A stretch of DNA of 64,000 nucleotides from Campylorhamphus procurvoides (taxonomy: Eukaryota > Chordata > Aves > Passeriformes > Dendrocolaptidae). The notes below the pieces were generated by a model that was given only the letters and a program-made list of their open reading frames with translations, did no database searches and had not been told where the DNA came from. Each line of letters begins with the position of its first letter. Position 1 is the first letter of the stretch. Shown here one piece after another: positions 41,501-56,500 of the stretch. A program made the position numbers and the translations under genes. The stretch lies in the NCBI GenBank assembly GCA_013396655.1, contig WBMV01005052.1, positions 434,001-498,000 of the forward strand. The letters are read 5' to 3'.

Positions 41501-44500
41501 AAATGCATAAGAGGAAACTAAAAAGACACATGTAAGTACATACAACTATATAATCAAAAGATTTGGTAAGATGTGAAGACATAAACTTCCCCAGAGTCTA
41601 TACATGAACCCAAATCACAGAATTTTCCCCCTAACATTAATTCTGTACCAGCCACTTCAGTTTGGAAACACTTTTCTTCCCTTGCTACTTTGAACTAATT
41701 TGTTCCCAGAATTCTGGAAAATTAACAAATCAGAAGTTTCTGCCAGAAACTAAGTCACTAAGCTGGCCTTGCCACTACCAGGCAGACATACGAAGACTAT
41801 TCTTTATGCAAATACACATACCAAACCACATATACACCCCTATCCATTCCTCAGCATTACATCGCAGTGTACAGGGCCAAACCAGGGATTATATAGAGGA
41901 CTTGAGACGTTATTCTTTCTGACATATTTGTTGATTTTCAATATTACTGATTAATCAAAAATATAAATTGACAGGACATCATCTCCCACCTTTCTGCTGC
42001 ATGATTAGACAGAAATTAGCTATTTCTTTTAAAAGCTTATATATTTCAAAGGAATAAGGAGGAAGACTAAAAACTTATAAAACCCACAAATAAGAAAAAT
42101 ACAAATGCTAGGTTTGTTACATTTCTGTGTGAAAGGCTCCAAACAAATCAAAACCCATTTAAATGTACAAAAGGACAATTTTACCTAAATCCTAACATGA
42201 AGAATAAAGCTAGCAGGAGAAAAGGGGTCATAATGATTCAAAATCAAGTGATCAATAAGAAAGGAGAATGTAATAAAAGATTCAGAGGCAAGTCATCTGG
42301 ATGCTCTACACCTTCTGCTCTGACAGAATACCCACTATGTATTCATTTACAAGACCTTTGGGAAGTAGCAAAGAAAGCTAGGAGAAATAGAAATCAAAAC
42401 TATGGATCAGGTCTAAAGAGGAAATGTAATATTAGGTTTTTCAAATAAGACGTATCATATCATGATTTTTATATGAGAAATTACAATTTATTCTCCTCAA
42501 GTTCCAATTCCGAGACATATGCATTGCAGGATCCACCATTTGTAGGTTGCTCTCCACAAAATACTACATTAGGAAGGGGATTAGAGTCTATAAATAAAAA
42601 CAGGGAGTTATTTTATATTCACAGTGAACCTAATTCCACCACCTCTTAACACTGCAGTTAAAGGGATGATTATAGTATATGCAAACATATCTGAAAAGCC
42701 TTTAAATTAGCATCTGCAGCTATTAATCTGAGCAGTTTTGACAATTCATGTAGCAGCTAAGGTATATTTGCACAAACAGAAGTTTTCCTGCTAGTTTTCA
42801 ACACAGACATAGCCTTTTATCGTCTCACCCAGACAGCACATACTATTATATATGGTCAGGATAACAGGAAAACAGTTCATGGACTTTCAATGTTGTTTAG
42901 TTCTCCATGCATTTTCAAGGTACTACTCCCTTTAAGGTGATTCACTCCAAAATGGCTCAGTCTGGGAAAGAAGACTTCACAGTCAGACTTGAACAGCAGC
43001 AGTCTGCTGAAAACAGAAGTATCTGCCATAGTGGCTCGGTCTAATTTGGCACAACATAAATCTAGATCACCTGCCAAAAACTGCACCAGTGGCAAGCTCT
43101 ACATCCTTCCTTATTCCAGGATCTATGGTATCTATAGGGGATGCCAGAGGTTGCCCCTCTTTTTCATCCTACCTGATCAGACTGTGTCCCTATATTGTAC
43201 GGTGCAGCATCCATTCCCTGACACCTTCCCATTCCCAGTTCTGGAGTTATTTTGGGATTACATGCCTGGACAAGACAGGAGACCTCATCTCATTTCAAAA
43301 CACAAGTCAGCTATCCCAATGATCTCTGTTCAGGGAACACAATGACAATGAGAGCAGACTAGTAATTAACAGTAAGGTAGGGATCTAGTGCACAGTGAAA
43401 GTAAGTTTCCATCTTTTACTTGAGGCAATCTTCCAGGAGCCCATGATATATATCTGTTTTTTAAATGTAGTCTTCACTCAGTATTTATGATCTTCCTCAT
43501 AGGGGAATTTCATTGATTTTTCTCTTTGTTGTCTTAAGCTCCAGGACTGTTGACTGCAAACAGTACATACAGTAAAAGTGGCTTCCTAACAGCATTTTTT
43601 TTCTCTATTAACAGTCATCAGTTTTCCTGCTTTTGATAGTTAAACTAGATTCACTTGTTAAGGTTCAGACTCTATTTTCTGCATAGCTCATTATCAAATT
43701 TTCCAACAAATGCTTCTTTATGACCTCAAGTCTCATTAGTATTTTTAGATCTTTGTGATATTCAGATAAAGCACCTTCATACAAACTCTAGTTATTATAA
43801 AATGGTTGAATCTAGATTAATACCGGAGAATTCCCCAACTGATCAATTAATTCCTGTTCTTTTCTCTGATGGCCAATTCAGACAACAGTTCTATTCTTTA
43901 CACCATTATTCTGAAATTTATGGAAAATTATAGCTGGTTCTTTCAGTTCTTTGGTCTCCTTCCCAACACACTCATGGTTGTCATGGCTCTATGTCATGAA
44001 GATCTCAAAGTGCAGTGATGCATTTCAGAAAACCTACATGTGAGTCTTAAATTCACACAATCACATAAATTATGTAGTGTTATGTCCCAAGTACACATGG
44101 ACATAGTGGAGATGACACTGTAGAAAACCAAACTTACTAAAATATTACAAGAATTGAGATGGTTAAAGAAAAGTTAAGTGGCCCTGTTAAATCAACAAGC
44201 TAACTTGAAGACCGTTTGAAGGACAAGATATCTTAAAGGAGTCAGTGTCACAGATGATGAGCAGGGTAACAATCAAGATTTCACAGGCAAGGCAAACTGA
44301 CATGAGAATTTTGAATACTTTTGCCAAACTAAGTTTTCAAAAAACATCTGTAATGGTAGCATGCACAGAGCATTTCAATTATTCGACAGCAACACCTCAA
44401 GCATACAAGTTACTACATTTGAACTGTACTCCTCATCCCAAAGGCAACAGCAAGAAAAAACACATTTATTTTTTAATGTACAGATGCATTCTGTTTGTTT

Positions 44501-47500
44501 ATACCTATATATTTGGTTCCTGTAATTCCTTACACTATGCTTTTGCTCTAGCTAATCTTAAAATATTAAATAAAACATTGCATCTCAAACCTACATTTGT
44601 ATGCAACTAGTGTTCCTCCCCAACATTCTTGTTCAGAAGCCCTTCAAGCTTGTGGCACAGTATGTTTTCTATAATCCCATTTCTTTTTTAATCACATGCA
44701 ACCCCTTTTTTGTATTCTATTGATGTTAAAAAGAATGAATGCAGCCCTTGCGCTATTAAAAACAAAAACCTTCTTACTTTCAGGAATGCATTGGCAAGAC
44801 TCCACAAGAACAAGATTTAACTTTTGAGCATGGCAGTGGGCATACAAGGCTAATGGGTGGTCCTTAAAAAAAAAAGAAAAAAAGAAAAACCTCTATAACT
44901 CATTCAATAGTACATTAATATTATCTTTTACCTTATGGTCAATTAAATTCTTGCAAATTGCTCAAGTGTAAGTCAAAATACATATGAGAAAATATGGAAG
45001 TGTTGTTTGGCTTTTACAAATTGTCATTTAAATCTCTATTTAACCCATATGAGTTTTTCTAATCTGTGATAGTGTCTTTTGATTTATTGGCCAAACCCGA
45101 AATTAGTTTTGCCTGTATGTAAAAATGATTCACAAAAACATGTTATAATGAGTGAGTCTGCTCTGTAAGTCAGCCAGATCAGTTGTGCCCTTAGATGAAG
45201 TAATTAGTATTACAATAATTTTGCTCAAAAGATTTAAATCCAGATCAGTTATACTGAAAGTGTCTTTGATAATTTTCCAGACTAAATAGAAAAATGCAAA
45301 CCTTCCAAATACAGGGGGGGAGTTTTGGTAGCTTTTTTCCTGTATCTATAAACCTCGCTTTGTTCCACCTTGTGAATGATGTCACCCCTTTATTTAAATG
45401 ACTTAATACGCTGGTTAACTTGCCCGGTAGTCCAAGAGCAGCTATGGGAATAACATTGTTCTGTAGCTACTTTCCCATTTGAAAAACCTCTTAAAGCTGT
45501 TACCCATCTGCATTTTGCTCATCGTGTGTGAAACATCTATGCAAGAAACAGAGAGCTTACTGTTTTCTGTAGCTATATGCCAAACTACAAACCAATTTAT
45601 ATTCCAGCAGAATTAACCTCTCCTTTTATTTCTCCTTCTCTCTGTTTGTTGTTTAAGCGTTTTTGTTTGTTTTGGTTTGGGGTGGTTTTTTGTGGGGTTG
45701 GGATTTTTTTTGTTTGGTTGGTTGGGGTTTTTTCATATTATTATTATTTTAAATCATAAGCTGTAAAAACCAACTTGGTGTGATAGCTTGAAAGAATCCC
45801 CTTTCTTTATCTCCTAGATGTGTGGGTGGAGAACTTTACCTTTTTCAAAAATTACTGACATGGCCTATGATAACTATCTATATATTTATTATTTGAAGAT
45901 GATTGGTGAAATTATCAGCATTGAAGGTTAAATATCAGTTAAAAAAAAGAATTACAAGTTTGAGGGTTTTATTTGAGTTCAAATTATGTCCATTCTCAGT
46001 CTCATTTCTTATAATTTGTGAACAAATTAGTAGTTTAGTCTAAGAGACTTAAGGAAAGGGAGAATGTTTTCCCAAATACAGAGCCTCAACACCACTGCAG
46101 GTTTCCCTCACAATATAAACAGGATTTGCTTTGTGATTAAGTAGATTTTTATCTCTAATTATAGGCACTCCCATTTGGCATTCATTTTTTTTGTCTTCAA
46201 ATGTGCCTCTGACACTGTTAAACACTTCATCAGAAATAGAATACAGGACTTCCAAGGGAAGAACTATTACTGTGCAGAGTAACAGCCTAGTGACAGACAG
46301 AGAAAGCCAGCTACACAGGATATTTAGTACTAGCTTGAACTAAATGCCAGTTACTAGCAAAGGAATAAGGCTGTATTGACAGAGAAACTGGGAAGCAGAA
46401 GCTGCTAGTATTGTCCTCCTATTACTGCATTCTAGAATCTGGGTTCCGATTTTCTCATATATTTCGGTGGTACAAAGCGAAGAAGTCAAACTGGAGCTAA
46501 ATGAAGTCTGATCACAAATATCTCAGCACGGGGTAAACAGTTGATTCAGTCCATTCTTCTCACAAGTCACTGTGTTCTCGCTGTAGGAAGATACAGAAGT
46601 CACAGAAAAGGTGAGACATATAGCTGCACTGCACTGGCCTGCAGGAGGTTTCAGAATGAAACCAGCACTCCTCTCAGGCTAAGGTAGCCTGCACATGTTC
46701 ACTATGTGAACATACACATGTTCACTCTAATTCCCAAATAATGAGGAAGTTCTAATGATCTATGGCAAGAAAACGCAATCCTAGTAGCAGGAGGGTCCAA
46801 AATTTAAACACTATTTTAATGAAGAAGTAGGGTGGAACTTTGATAAGACTATTTATCCTTTCAAGTACGGGTACAAAATATTAAGCCAAATTAATTAAAA
46901 CTAGTACTGAAGAACCCCTTCAATTGCTTAAATAAATATCTCTCAGAAAAGCTCCAGCACATCCAGTGAGGAAACTTCTGAAGGAGGTTTACCAAAGAAG
47001 GTAATTTACCATAGAAGGTAAATTGACAGCAGAGTAACCAGAGCAAAGCATTTAAAAAAGAATACAGCAAGGTGAAAGAAACAGATTATGCAAATGCAAA
47101 ATGAAACTTTTTGTCTGAGCCAAGAAGCACATTTCCCAACATTTGGAACTTTGGCAATTAAATTACAGGTAAAAAGTCGTATTTCTCCTAAAGACAGCCA
47201 AAATACCTTCAGCAAACCTAATTTGGTAATCTGACTTGACAAGCCCTATTATCTACGGAACACCCACTGCCATTAATAGCACCGTTCATTTGAAATCACT
47301 TTGTACAACTGAAAAATGTGTACAATTAAGAGGAAAGACACCTGTTTAATTGTAACAAAAAATACGTATAACAATTTGTATTTACTTCTTTTTCAATTAT
47401 ATGCCAATGTGCCTACAATCAAATCCCAATGTTTATATATACACTGTACAGTACACAAGAATACTCAGAAAACAAAATAGTAAAACATAAAAATGTAATT

Positions 47501-50500
47501 TCTAAAACAAATAAATACACTAATGGGCTCAATATTCTGACCTTTCATTAAATACTAGGCTTTGTCATGACACTAAAAATAAATGCTAACACTGAGAAAC
47601 TTTCAGAAAGATGACCCAAATACTCAGATTGTAATTTGACAGCACAGTATTTTGAATAGCTATATTACTGAATAACAGAAAACCTAATTGCTCTTGAACC
47701 CAGATGGGAAAAAACCTCTTGTGTTCTTGTCCTTGAAGCCATTTGCTTCATGCAACTTTCTGTACCCGCTACCTCAGCTGCTGCAAGGTGGCTCTGGACA
47801 AAACCCCTATGAAGTTACTAAAGAGAGGGCAACTACACTCTGTCTTGAAGTAAGAGAGGAAAGGTGACCCCAGACTCAGTAAGAAGAAAGGAATGCTCCT
47901 AAAGAATGGATTAACATTACCACCCCGAAGAATAAATGCTGCTTTCCTCATTAGTGAATACAACAGAAACACCCATTTGTCTCTCTTGACTTCCCTTGCT
48001 CCTAAGGAGATGGTATATTTTTTTAAAGAAAATGCTAAACTGCGACAAGAGTGAAAAGAATGACACTTGAGTATGTATCATGATGCTCCTCATGAACTTT
48101 AAACGGGGTACGGAGTAAAATGAAGGTAATAGGCAAAATAAAGCCGATATACATTGTATGATATAAGTGAAGTGACAAAAGAGATTTTATGAGGTCTTTC
48201 TCTCACAGCTCATATTTTGGACAGCAGTCATATAGTACAGGCAGTTAGAGGACAATAGCAATAGCCAAGGTTGGTGGGTTTGGCTCAAGATCACAGCCGT
48301 TTGCTCCCTGGTGTGCAGGATTGAGGGAATGTACAGTATCTTGGCACCTGCTGTTAGCGGCTACTTTAGGGAATTAAAACTTTAATTAACCTTCATAGTA
48401 ATCCATACAAGATGTTATGTACGTTCAGAAAGACCATATAGAAAACTTAATATTTCTATATTCCTTACCTTTCTACTTGTTAATCCATGGACAATGGATG
48501 CCAGGTAAAAAAAATAAAATGTACCACACTTTCATGTAGTTGGTTTGGAAAACATTTTACAACATAAACATTTTATTTGTAGTGAACTGGGAAGAATCTC
48601 AAAACTAGTATGTTTGCTCTTTTCTAAAAGCATAAGGCCAAACTGCTGACAGCAAAACTCTCTAGAATTCCAAGGCCATCCAGTCACTGCTCCTCTGACA
48701 GCACTGTGAGCTGAAGTTCCCCGAGGCTCCACAACCCTGCTACACAGATCCTATTGCATGGGTGATTCCGTGAGCCTGTAGCTATGCTTCCAGAGGCTTT
48801 CAGAAAATGTTTTGAAGCCCCTCTGCCTACATGAGTGCTTTATAAAACTAGTAATTTACGAGCAAAATGGGGGAAAAAGTAGAAACGTAGGGTGGCATAT
48901 GGCCAAACTTTTGACTTAATTTCACCACAGGTTGCTTTTTATTTACAGGCAGCTAATCCCCTCTCAAACTACACAATAGAGCAGCCATTGGCAAAGGCAG
49001 GCAGATAAAATTGGCATGCCTCTGTATTGTTCTTGCTAATCTGAACCATTAACAGAAGGGTGAGAAGGCTAGTTTTGTCATTTAAACAGGCTTAAATCCT
49101 TTCTCCAAATGAGCTTTTGTCTACATAGAAGAATTCATCCAGGAAATGTAAGAGGTTTCTGTTAGTGTTGCAGTCTCAAGTTGACTAGGCTACAGGAATA
49201 CTAACCTGTTTATTTGGCCCTCATACTGTAAATACAAGAATTATTTCCACCTGTCAAAACCAATAGGGGTTCACTTGAATAAAATATTTTTCAGAGGTGA
49301 AACAGGATGAGATCATAAAGTGCTAAGAAGCAACTATTTGAAATCCTGGACTGCACCTGTGCAACTAAATCTCCATTTATACAGGTGCTTTTTAAATTGG
49401 ATTTGAACCTTTAAATTCCCTGATTCATCCCCTGAAAAACCACAGAAGCTCAAATAACTAATGAAGTTCAGAGACAGAAAGGCTTAAAATAGTTTCAAGC
49501 TGTGAAGTAAGGCCTAAGACTAACTATGTTCTTTGATTCATTGTTGATGCGACATATCAAGCATAAACATAAGATGCACAATTCAAATGCCAGAGGTCAT
49601 AGGGTAGCCAGTAGCTAAGTAATTATTTTTCTTTAGCACAGGAGAGGTCATCACCTGGCCCATAAGCAAAACACACAGGCAAAAACCTGGGGAAAAGAAT
49701 GTATTAGCTACCATGACCTGGGTTTTTTGCTTTTTACCTAGCACATCTTGCGCAGATATTCAATGTGACCTTTGCTTGAGGCTCAGACGTATGAGCACTT
49801 CGAGTCTGATTGAATTTGCTCCCAGAAGACACCACACTTGTTACTCCTTCCATTCTGAGATCATCGAGATCCTCTGCAACAAGACAGAACAATGGGATGA
49901 ACACACGATTAAATTCTGTAGCAATAAAGAAGCTTCATCTGTAGAATCACTAAAAAATGGAACTGCTCAAAAATCAAGAAGCAAATAATACACACCGTTA
50001 CTTGCATATTAATAGAAAAAGACATTTGGGAATATTTTTTATATTATCATCCTCTTATAGGGGGTTCCTTGAAAAATATTCAGTTTCATTTTCACTTCAA
50101 ACAGTGCTGTATATTTTTTCAATCTTATTTCTCTGATTCATTTCTAAAAATCTTGTAATCAAGAGATGCTATCCAACAGCTCCTTTTGACAAAGGACATA
50201 TTAAAGACAAAAATATTTTTTTCTGAGTGTATGCTCCTCCTCTGTTGTTTTTCTCGTCTATTCACTTATCAATTAAAAGATATTGTTAAAAGTGCTCTGC
50301 TAAACCCAGAAAATGTGAAATAGACCCATATAACACATTGAAAGAGGCCATAATGTGCATACTTAAATCCACCATATTGCTGTAATATGGGCAGCAAATA
50401 ATAGCAACTGGGTTTTCTGCTACTGTAAAATCATTTCCATTTTGCAGGAAGACAGGTAAGGCTCTCAGGAGAATTTTTTTACCATGATGACACTGGAACA

Positions 50501-53500
50501 GTGTAGGTCAGTTAGGCTTTAAATAATAATCTGTATATTTTTTGCTAACACAAAATAGGCACGTTTCTATGCTTAATGTATCCATAAAGCCCAATTTTCA
50601 ATTGTCTGTATCTTGATCAAGCTCTAGCTGAAAGGTAAACAAGCAAAACACTGACTAGCTCCTATTAAATGACCATGCACTGACTGATGCATGTGACTTA
50701 TGGTATACATATGTGAACATCTAATTAAAATGTCTTGCAGAGAATATATGTGTATTTTCATATATTTACATTTACAAAAGAAACCCCATATTAATGGATC
50801 TAAGTGAAGCAGAAAATGCAAAAAGGCAGATTTTAAATCCCAACATCAGATGCAGAAAAGTTGCAGAGAACTTTAAAATCAGAAGAGGCAATGCTCAGTT
50901 AGAATTTAAAATACACTAGTCATTATAGGCACACAGTGGAGTACCAGGCTCCTTTTCATACAAAAAAGAATGATACAACCCCCAAATCTTTACCTGAAGT
51001 ATTTCTGGTTGTCCTGTATAGTTCATAGACGCTACTCTTACCACTGTCCTTCAATCTCAGGGCACTATGCCGTGCCATGTTAAACAACACTCTTGTGAGA
51101 CACCCATTTTAATAAGCAACATTCAATAACAGCTAGGCTAAACACAAATGAAATTTTTGTGACTTAAGTGCTTGAACTACATTTTCTTCTCTGTAATGAT
51201 TTATTTTACTGCTTAAGAAAACTATTCTCCCACCCCTGCCTCCTCTCCTATGCAATTTGTTGCCTTGATATAAACTGACCACTGCAATGAAGTTTCTGGC
51301 ATCATTTTACAGTTTCAATAGCTTTTCCTTTAAATTTCATGTATGGCTAACATACAAACTAATTCAAAGAACCTGGAAGGTTATATGATAAAGAGCTATG
51401 AAATCAATCATCTATGAGTCATTTCAGAAAAGGTATTACATATTTGGAACACATTATGTATTAAAATAAATATGGTTTAATTGTGCTTTAAAGAGGTGTG
51501 AAAAGTTCTGTATTTTTTAACAGAGGTAAACCACGGGATGGATTACAGTTTAAAGTAAATTGAAGCATATGCCTCAGGGTTTTCTTCCCCTAAACAGATG
51601 TGATTTCTTTAAATGAGGTTTTCAACTGTTCTCTGCTTGATTAACTTGTGACTGTTTCAACAGAGCAACGATATTGGCTGCCCTCTATCATTCCTTTTAT
51701 ATTTGAATTTCTACATCAAAACCATGCCTTTTTCATTTTAGTCAACTACCAGCATTTTTCATTCAAGAGAAAATTAAGTGAAACTGTGCAAGAAATGTGG
51801 ATTCAAGAGTTGCCTATAGTTGTAGATAGCAGACAAGCAGACAGAACAGTATACAGTATGGATTTATAATCACATGCTGCTAGACCAATAGCAGAATGTA
51901 CATACAAAAATGCAGATTTAAAATACTAAAAACCTACATCACATACAATTGTCAATTTTTCTCAAGGAACTTTCATTTATCTGATTCAGCATTGGAGGGA
52001 ATTTGTGAAATTGGTAAAAAGCTGTTAGTATTAAGACTAGACAGAGAAGTATAACCTCATCTACCAAATCTGAATAATAACTGCAGCATTTGATTTAACT
52101 TGGATTACGGTACCTCTGCATCAGTATTGAATTATTTCAGTTTCTTCTGGATGCCTCAAATTTCCAGTGCACATATTCTACTTTCTTCTCATTGAAGCAA
52201 CTGGGCTTTGAAAAACTGCCTGGTTTGCAATATCCGTAACTCTGGATGGGGATTTTTGAGTAAGCAAGCTTATACGCCATCTGGCAATCTTCTTGATCAG
52301 CAACATTAATTAAATGGCACTTAATTAAAAAAATAAACCAAAAAATTAATAACAAAACCCACCCAATAAACCGTACAGTAACTTTAGTACTAAACTCTCT
52401 GTGTATGTATCGTTCAATAGTTCATGTGTGCTTTGCAGAATGATATTCGATAAAAAAATAAGAATATTATTAAAATAAAGACAAGCAGTAAGTGCAATAA
52501 TGCATTTTAAGAATTAAAAAAAAGGGTTTCTAAAGGTTCAGACATTTCTATGCGACATTGAAAAGAATCAGTCTTAGCAAAAAAAAAAAGGTTTATTTGA
52601 GAAGTCAATTCAGCTACAGGTTCTGGGCATTGAATCTTTTCTCTTTCTTTGTATTCTTTGGTAGACCAGCTAGTGATGATACAGTTGAGTAGTTCAGTGA
52701 TTTTATTGAGCAGCAATGAGGTAATTCACTGTGAAAAGAGAGAAAAAGTCAAGCTGATAACTGCTTATGTCATGGAAGACAAGAATACCATGACACTTCT
52801 CAAATCCTTAGAAAATTGTTACCTATCTTTGTACAGTGACAGGCTGAAAGGTCATGTAAATGAAACAATCCCACTTGTGCTAATAAAAGTTTGTTATTTT
52901 AATGCATGACTGTGCAGTGTATTTCTTTGATTTAATGTTCCTTCTCTGATATTCCCTAAATGAATAGGGAATGTGGAGACTCAGCCTTCGTCCCAGAGCA
53001 ATTTCTATGGTTGAAAAAACCTACCTACAAATCAAATGAAAAAAACTTACATTTTTCTCAAATCAGCAATTCTCAAAAATAAATTCATACAGCTGCAATT
53101 TTCATGCATTGCCATAACAACAGACAAAAATACTTTAAAGTGAGATAAAGATCACAAGTGTAATATAGCATAGCACAGGAACAGATGTTTTCTATATTAA
53201 TAATAATAATGCTGCACTAAGTTGAATTCTTTATGATTTTTTATAGACAAGTTTCATCAAACAAGTTCAAACAAGAACATAGTCCAGTAACAAGGTAATG
53301 TTTTTAAAACTGGACATTTTTCACAATTATTTACTTCCCTTTTTTCTGGGGAGGCAGGCATAGGGAGAGGGAAAGGGGCACTAAGGCCAAGTATTCTAGA
53401 GATCGTGCAAGCTTGCTTAATGGGATGACAGGGTGTGGAAACATCTTACAGGCATTTACAAGACATGCATACCCTTCACTTTAAGGACACAGCTCTTCTT

Positions 53501-56500
53501 ATGCAAAACTCCTATAAAATACAGTGAAAGATTAGTTGTACAGAAGGCTCACTAATCAGATCACGTGTTACATTGTTTTATATGATCCAGTTGCTTTTGT
53601 CTCCTTCCTCCATTATAATACATGCAGTAATTTCCCAGGAGTACTTCAAGAAGTATAACGTGCAAAGCTGGAAAAAATCTGTGACAGCTCCGTTTGTCTG
53701 TGCTACGTAATACTAAGAAAAGCACTAAATGTTTTCATGTGACAGTAAAAATTCAGATAATTCTGATTTATGTTCTCGCAGGCCAGTAGGCAATTCCGAT
53801 GCACCAGTAAAATAATGCCTCTTCCTCTGAAGCATGAATTTCTCAAGGTAGTGTTCTTACATTATGGTACACACTGAGGTATTTCATGTACATAGTTTTG
53901 ATTTGTCAAGGCCTGTTGACTGAAGCAGACTCTTAATATGCTCTACTCCTCTCATTAAAAGGAAAAAAAAAAAAGAAAATGAAAACAAAAACACACACAC
54001 CCCGACCCCCCCCAGTAAAACAACAAGAAAACAAAGATTCAATCTTAAAAAAAACAACAAAATCTTACCGCTGATAGCAGTTTGGCTTGTGTTCCAAGAA
54101 TCTAAGCTGCTTTACATGCCATCTTTTCATGTGTCTTACTATGTTAACCAATCCTTTTTTGCTTTAGATAAATTATCTTGCCAATATCAAGAGAGTACGA
54201 TAAAAATATTCGTAAATTCCAAAAGAAAAGTTGGGACAAGCAGGAATTATGCTTCCAGATATGGAAGAATCATTAGCCTAGAATACCTGATTCTCCATTC
54301 CTAAAGAGGGGACTTTAAACATTTGCTTCAAGAGATGCAAAACTGGAGTGATCTGCAGTACACTAACTACAGGACATCTCATTTTATTTATTTAATGTCA
54401 TGGAGAAACAATGCTGTTAGTCTGGTACATGTTCTAATATGTCTTGTTGTTAACATCTTCAGGTACCAGAATTTGGTCTAGTTCAGACCCATGTCATAGA
54501 CTTTTGATATAAATACCATTCTAAGTAAATCCATCAAGACACTTTCACCCCTTAGAGGTATTTTAGATTCCTGAACACAATGTTCTGAAGACATCTTACT
54601 TGAGAAGCATCTCAAGTTGAAAATAAATTCCCTAGATGTTTGTGGGTTTCCTGATGGACTCACACAAAACCAACCGAAATATGATGTCACTAACTCCTTG
54701 AGTTTGCATGCCCACCTCTGCCTGTATCATTTGTCACAGCCAGTCTAGGAGAATCCCACTCCACACTCTAAAACCCAGAAAAACAACATGGGAGTAGTGA
54801 AAGCATCACTGTTTGCAGATACTGAAACATACAATGAACCATTGATTAGAGTTCTGACTTTTAATCAGCAAGAGTGAGAGAAATCTTTCTTCAGTTTCTC
54901 CCTGTTCCTACTTTAAGCTGGGACTGGAATTAACAAAGGAGGTAGCCTTTTCTGATGAAGGTGTTCTAGTTTCATTAGAGCACACTTCAGTACCTTAGAA
55001 AACTACACTAAGCACTGGCCCATAGGAGTCCTGCTTATTCTCCCTTTTTCCACTAGGTGTGATAATTGTTTATGACAAAACCAAATAACTTGCAAGCAAG
55101 ACTGATGGAGCACTGACTTAGGGGATGAGAGTATATATAAAATGCAGTGGGGGGGCTTCAGAGCTTTGCTCCAAATCAAGCAGATGAAGTTTATGAAAGA
55201 AATCTTGGATATCTCAACTGCCCAAACCACTGACTGAATGCAACATTATAGTCTCATTTTATTTAAATGAGAAAGCCCATAACCACAGTTGAAAAGAACT
55301 GGCGTCATGCCCTCTTATCATTCCCTACTGGTAACCCTAGGACAACATCACCTAACATCACCAAATAACTACTGCTCATCCACTAGTTCAGCAATAATAA
55401 TTGACTACGTAGCTATTGTTGCTTCATATCAGTAGTGATTGCAAACTCACTGGTCTAAGCTATTAACCGGGTGGTTTCATTCAGTGCTAAAGAATTCTTT
55501 CAGAAATTTTTTGTCTCAAAGAAATTCTTTGGTTTTACAATAATGGGACTTTAGTATAGATTGGAGCGCATTAATTGTAAAACAGCTTTTAAAATTAAAA
55601 CCAAATTTTGATAAATATTTCTAATCAGCTCCAATCAGCTCTGATGCCATTCATTCACGCAACCACTATGTTTATCTGAATGTGCAATTCAAACCACAGT
55701 CCAACACTGCATTTTTAAAGAAAACCATCAAAAAAGCTTTGTCACATAATAGAAAAAGCCATGTTTAAATCAGTAAACTTTTTCTCAATCACAACAAAAA
55801 TATTAAAGCATTAGAAAAGAATGCATATTTAAATGGTTTCCATTTGGGGTTTTTTATTTTTTAACAAAGAAGAGATAGTGTAATATTTTTAAGTGCATTT
55901 GATTAACATAGTACAGATGTTCCTTACAATACGTAATTGAAATATTGAATTTCACATTACATTATCACTTACATTTTTCTTCATTATATCTATTTTGAAT
56001 TAAACTGATAATCTGCATGCTGTTTATGTGAAGTTTCACAAAAATGACCTAAGATGAATAATAATGCATTAATTCAGTATACCTCACTAAACATAGAGCA
56101 ACTACAGTGCATTTCAGCCAATCAGAGAAGATATTGAACAATTTTTGTACTGAGGGCCACATTCATATTTCTTTGCATCCACCTAATTTACTCTTCCAGC
56201 CCTTGGCTGGATTAATCCTAGCCAGCTTGTCAAGAGGCCAATGGAAATTCATACACCTTTTATTAAAATGAAATTTGAGGGAAAAGCATAAAAATTACAA
56301 ATAATCTTATGCCAAACATTTCCAGTAACACTGAAACTTCCAACAGTTTTCTTTTAAAAACCGTTAGCACAGGCATTTCTGGAGTGCCAGTTACTAGAGC
56401 ACCTGTATGCTCTCTTTCATAATCCTATATACATCAAGAATTCCTACAGTGCAAACATCTCTATTGCCCCAACTTCTTTTTTCCTTTTTTCTTTTTTTTT

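Larger units (their letters stand above)
30838..49737 (-). other. Intron, 18.9 kb, the largest in the gene
   Basis: Holds the LTR repeat at 31.1-32.0 kb, a CR1 copy at 33.8-34.7 kb, a G/T-rich tract at 45.66 kb and a small set of palindromic or tandem motifs. The phases on either side (2 into 1) match directly, so no further exon is needed. I saw no convincing open exon inside. Stretches near 44.9-45.4 and 48.9-49.1 kb look non-repetitive and could be regulatory, but nothing in the sequence proves it. Confidence 0.5.

Noticed and set aside
54069..54109. Minus-strand segment [12 protein letters not shown] before a strong donor GCG|GTAAGA
   Set aside because: The phase would fit, but there is no pyrimidine tract before any usable acceptor and a stop lies just upstream.
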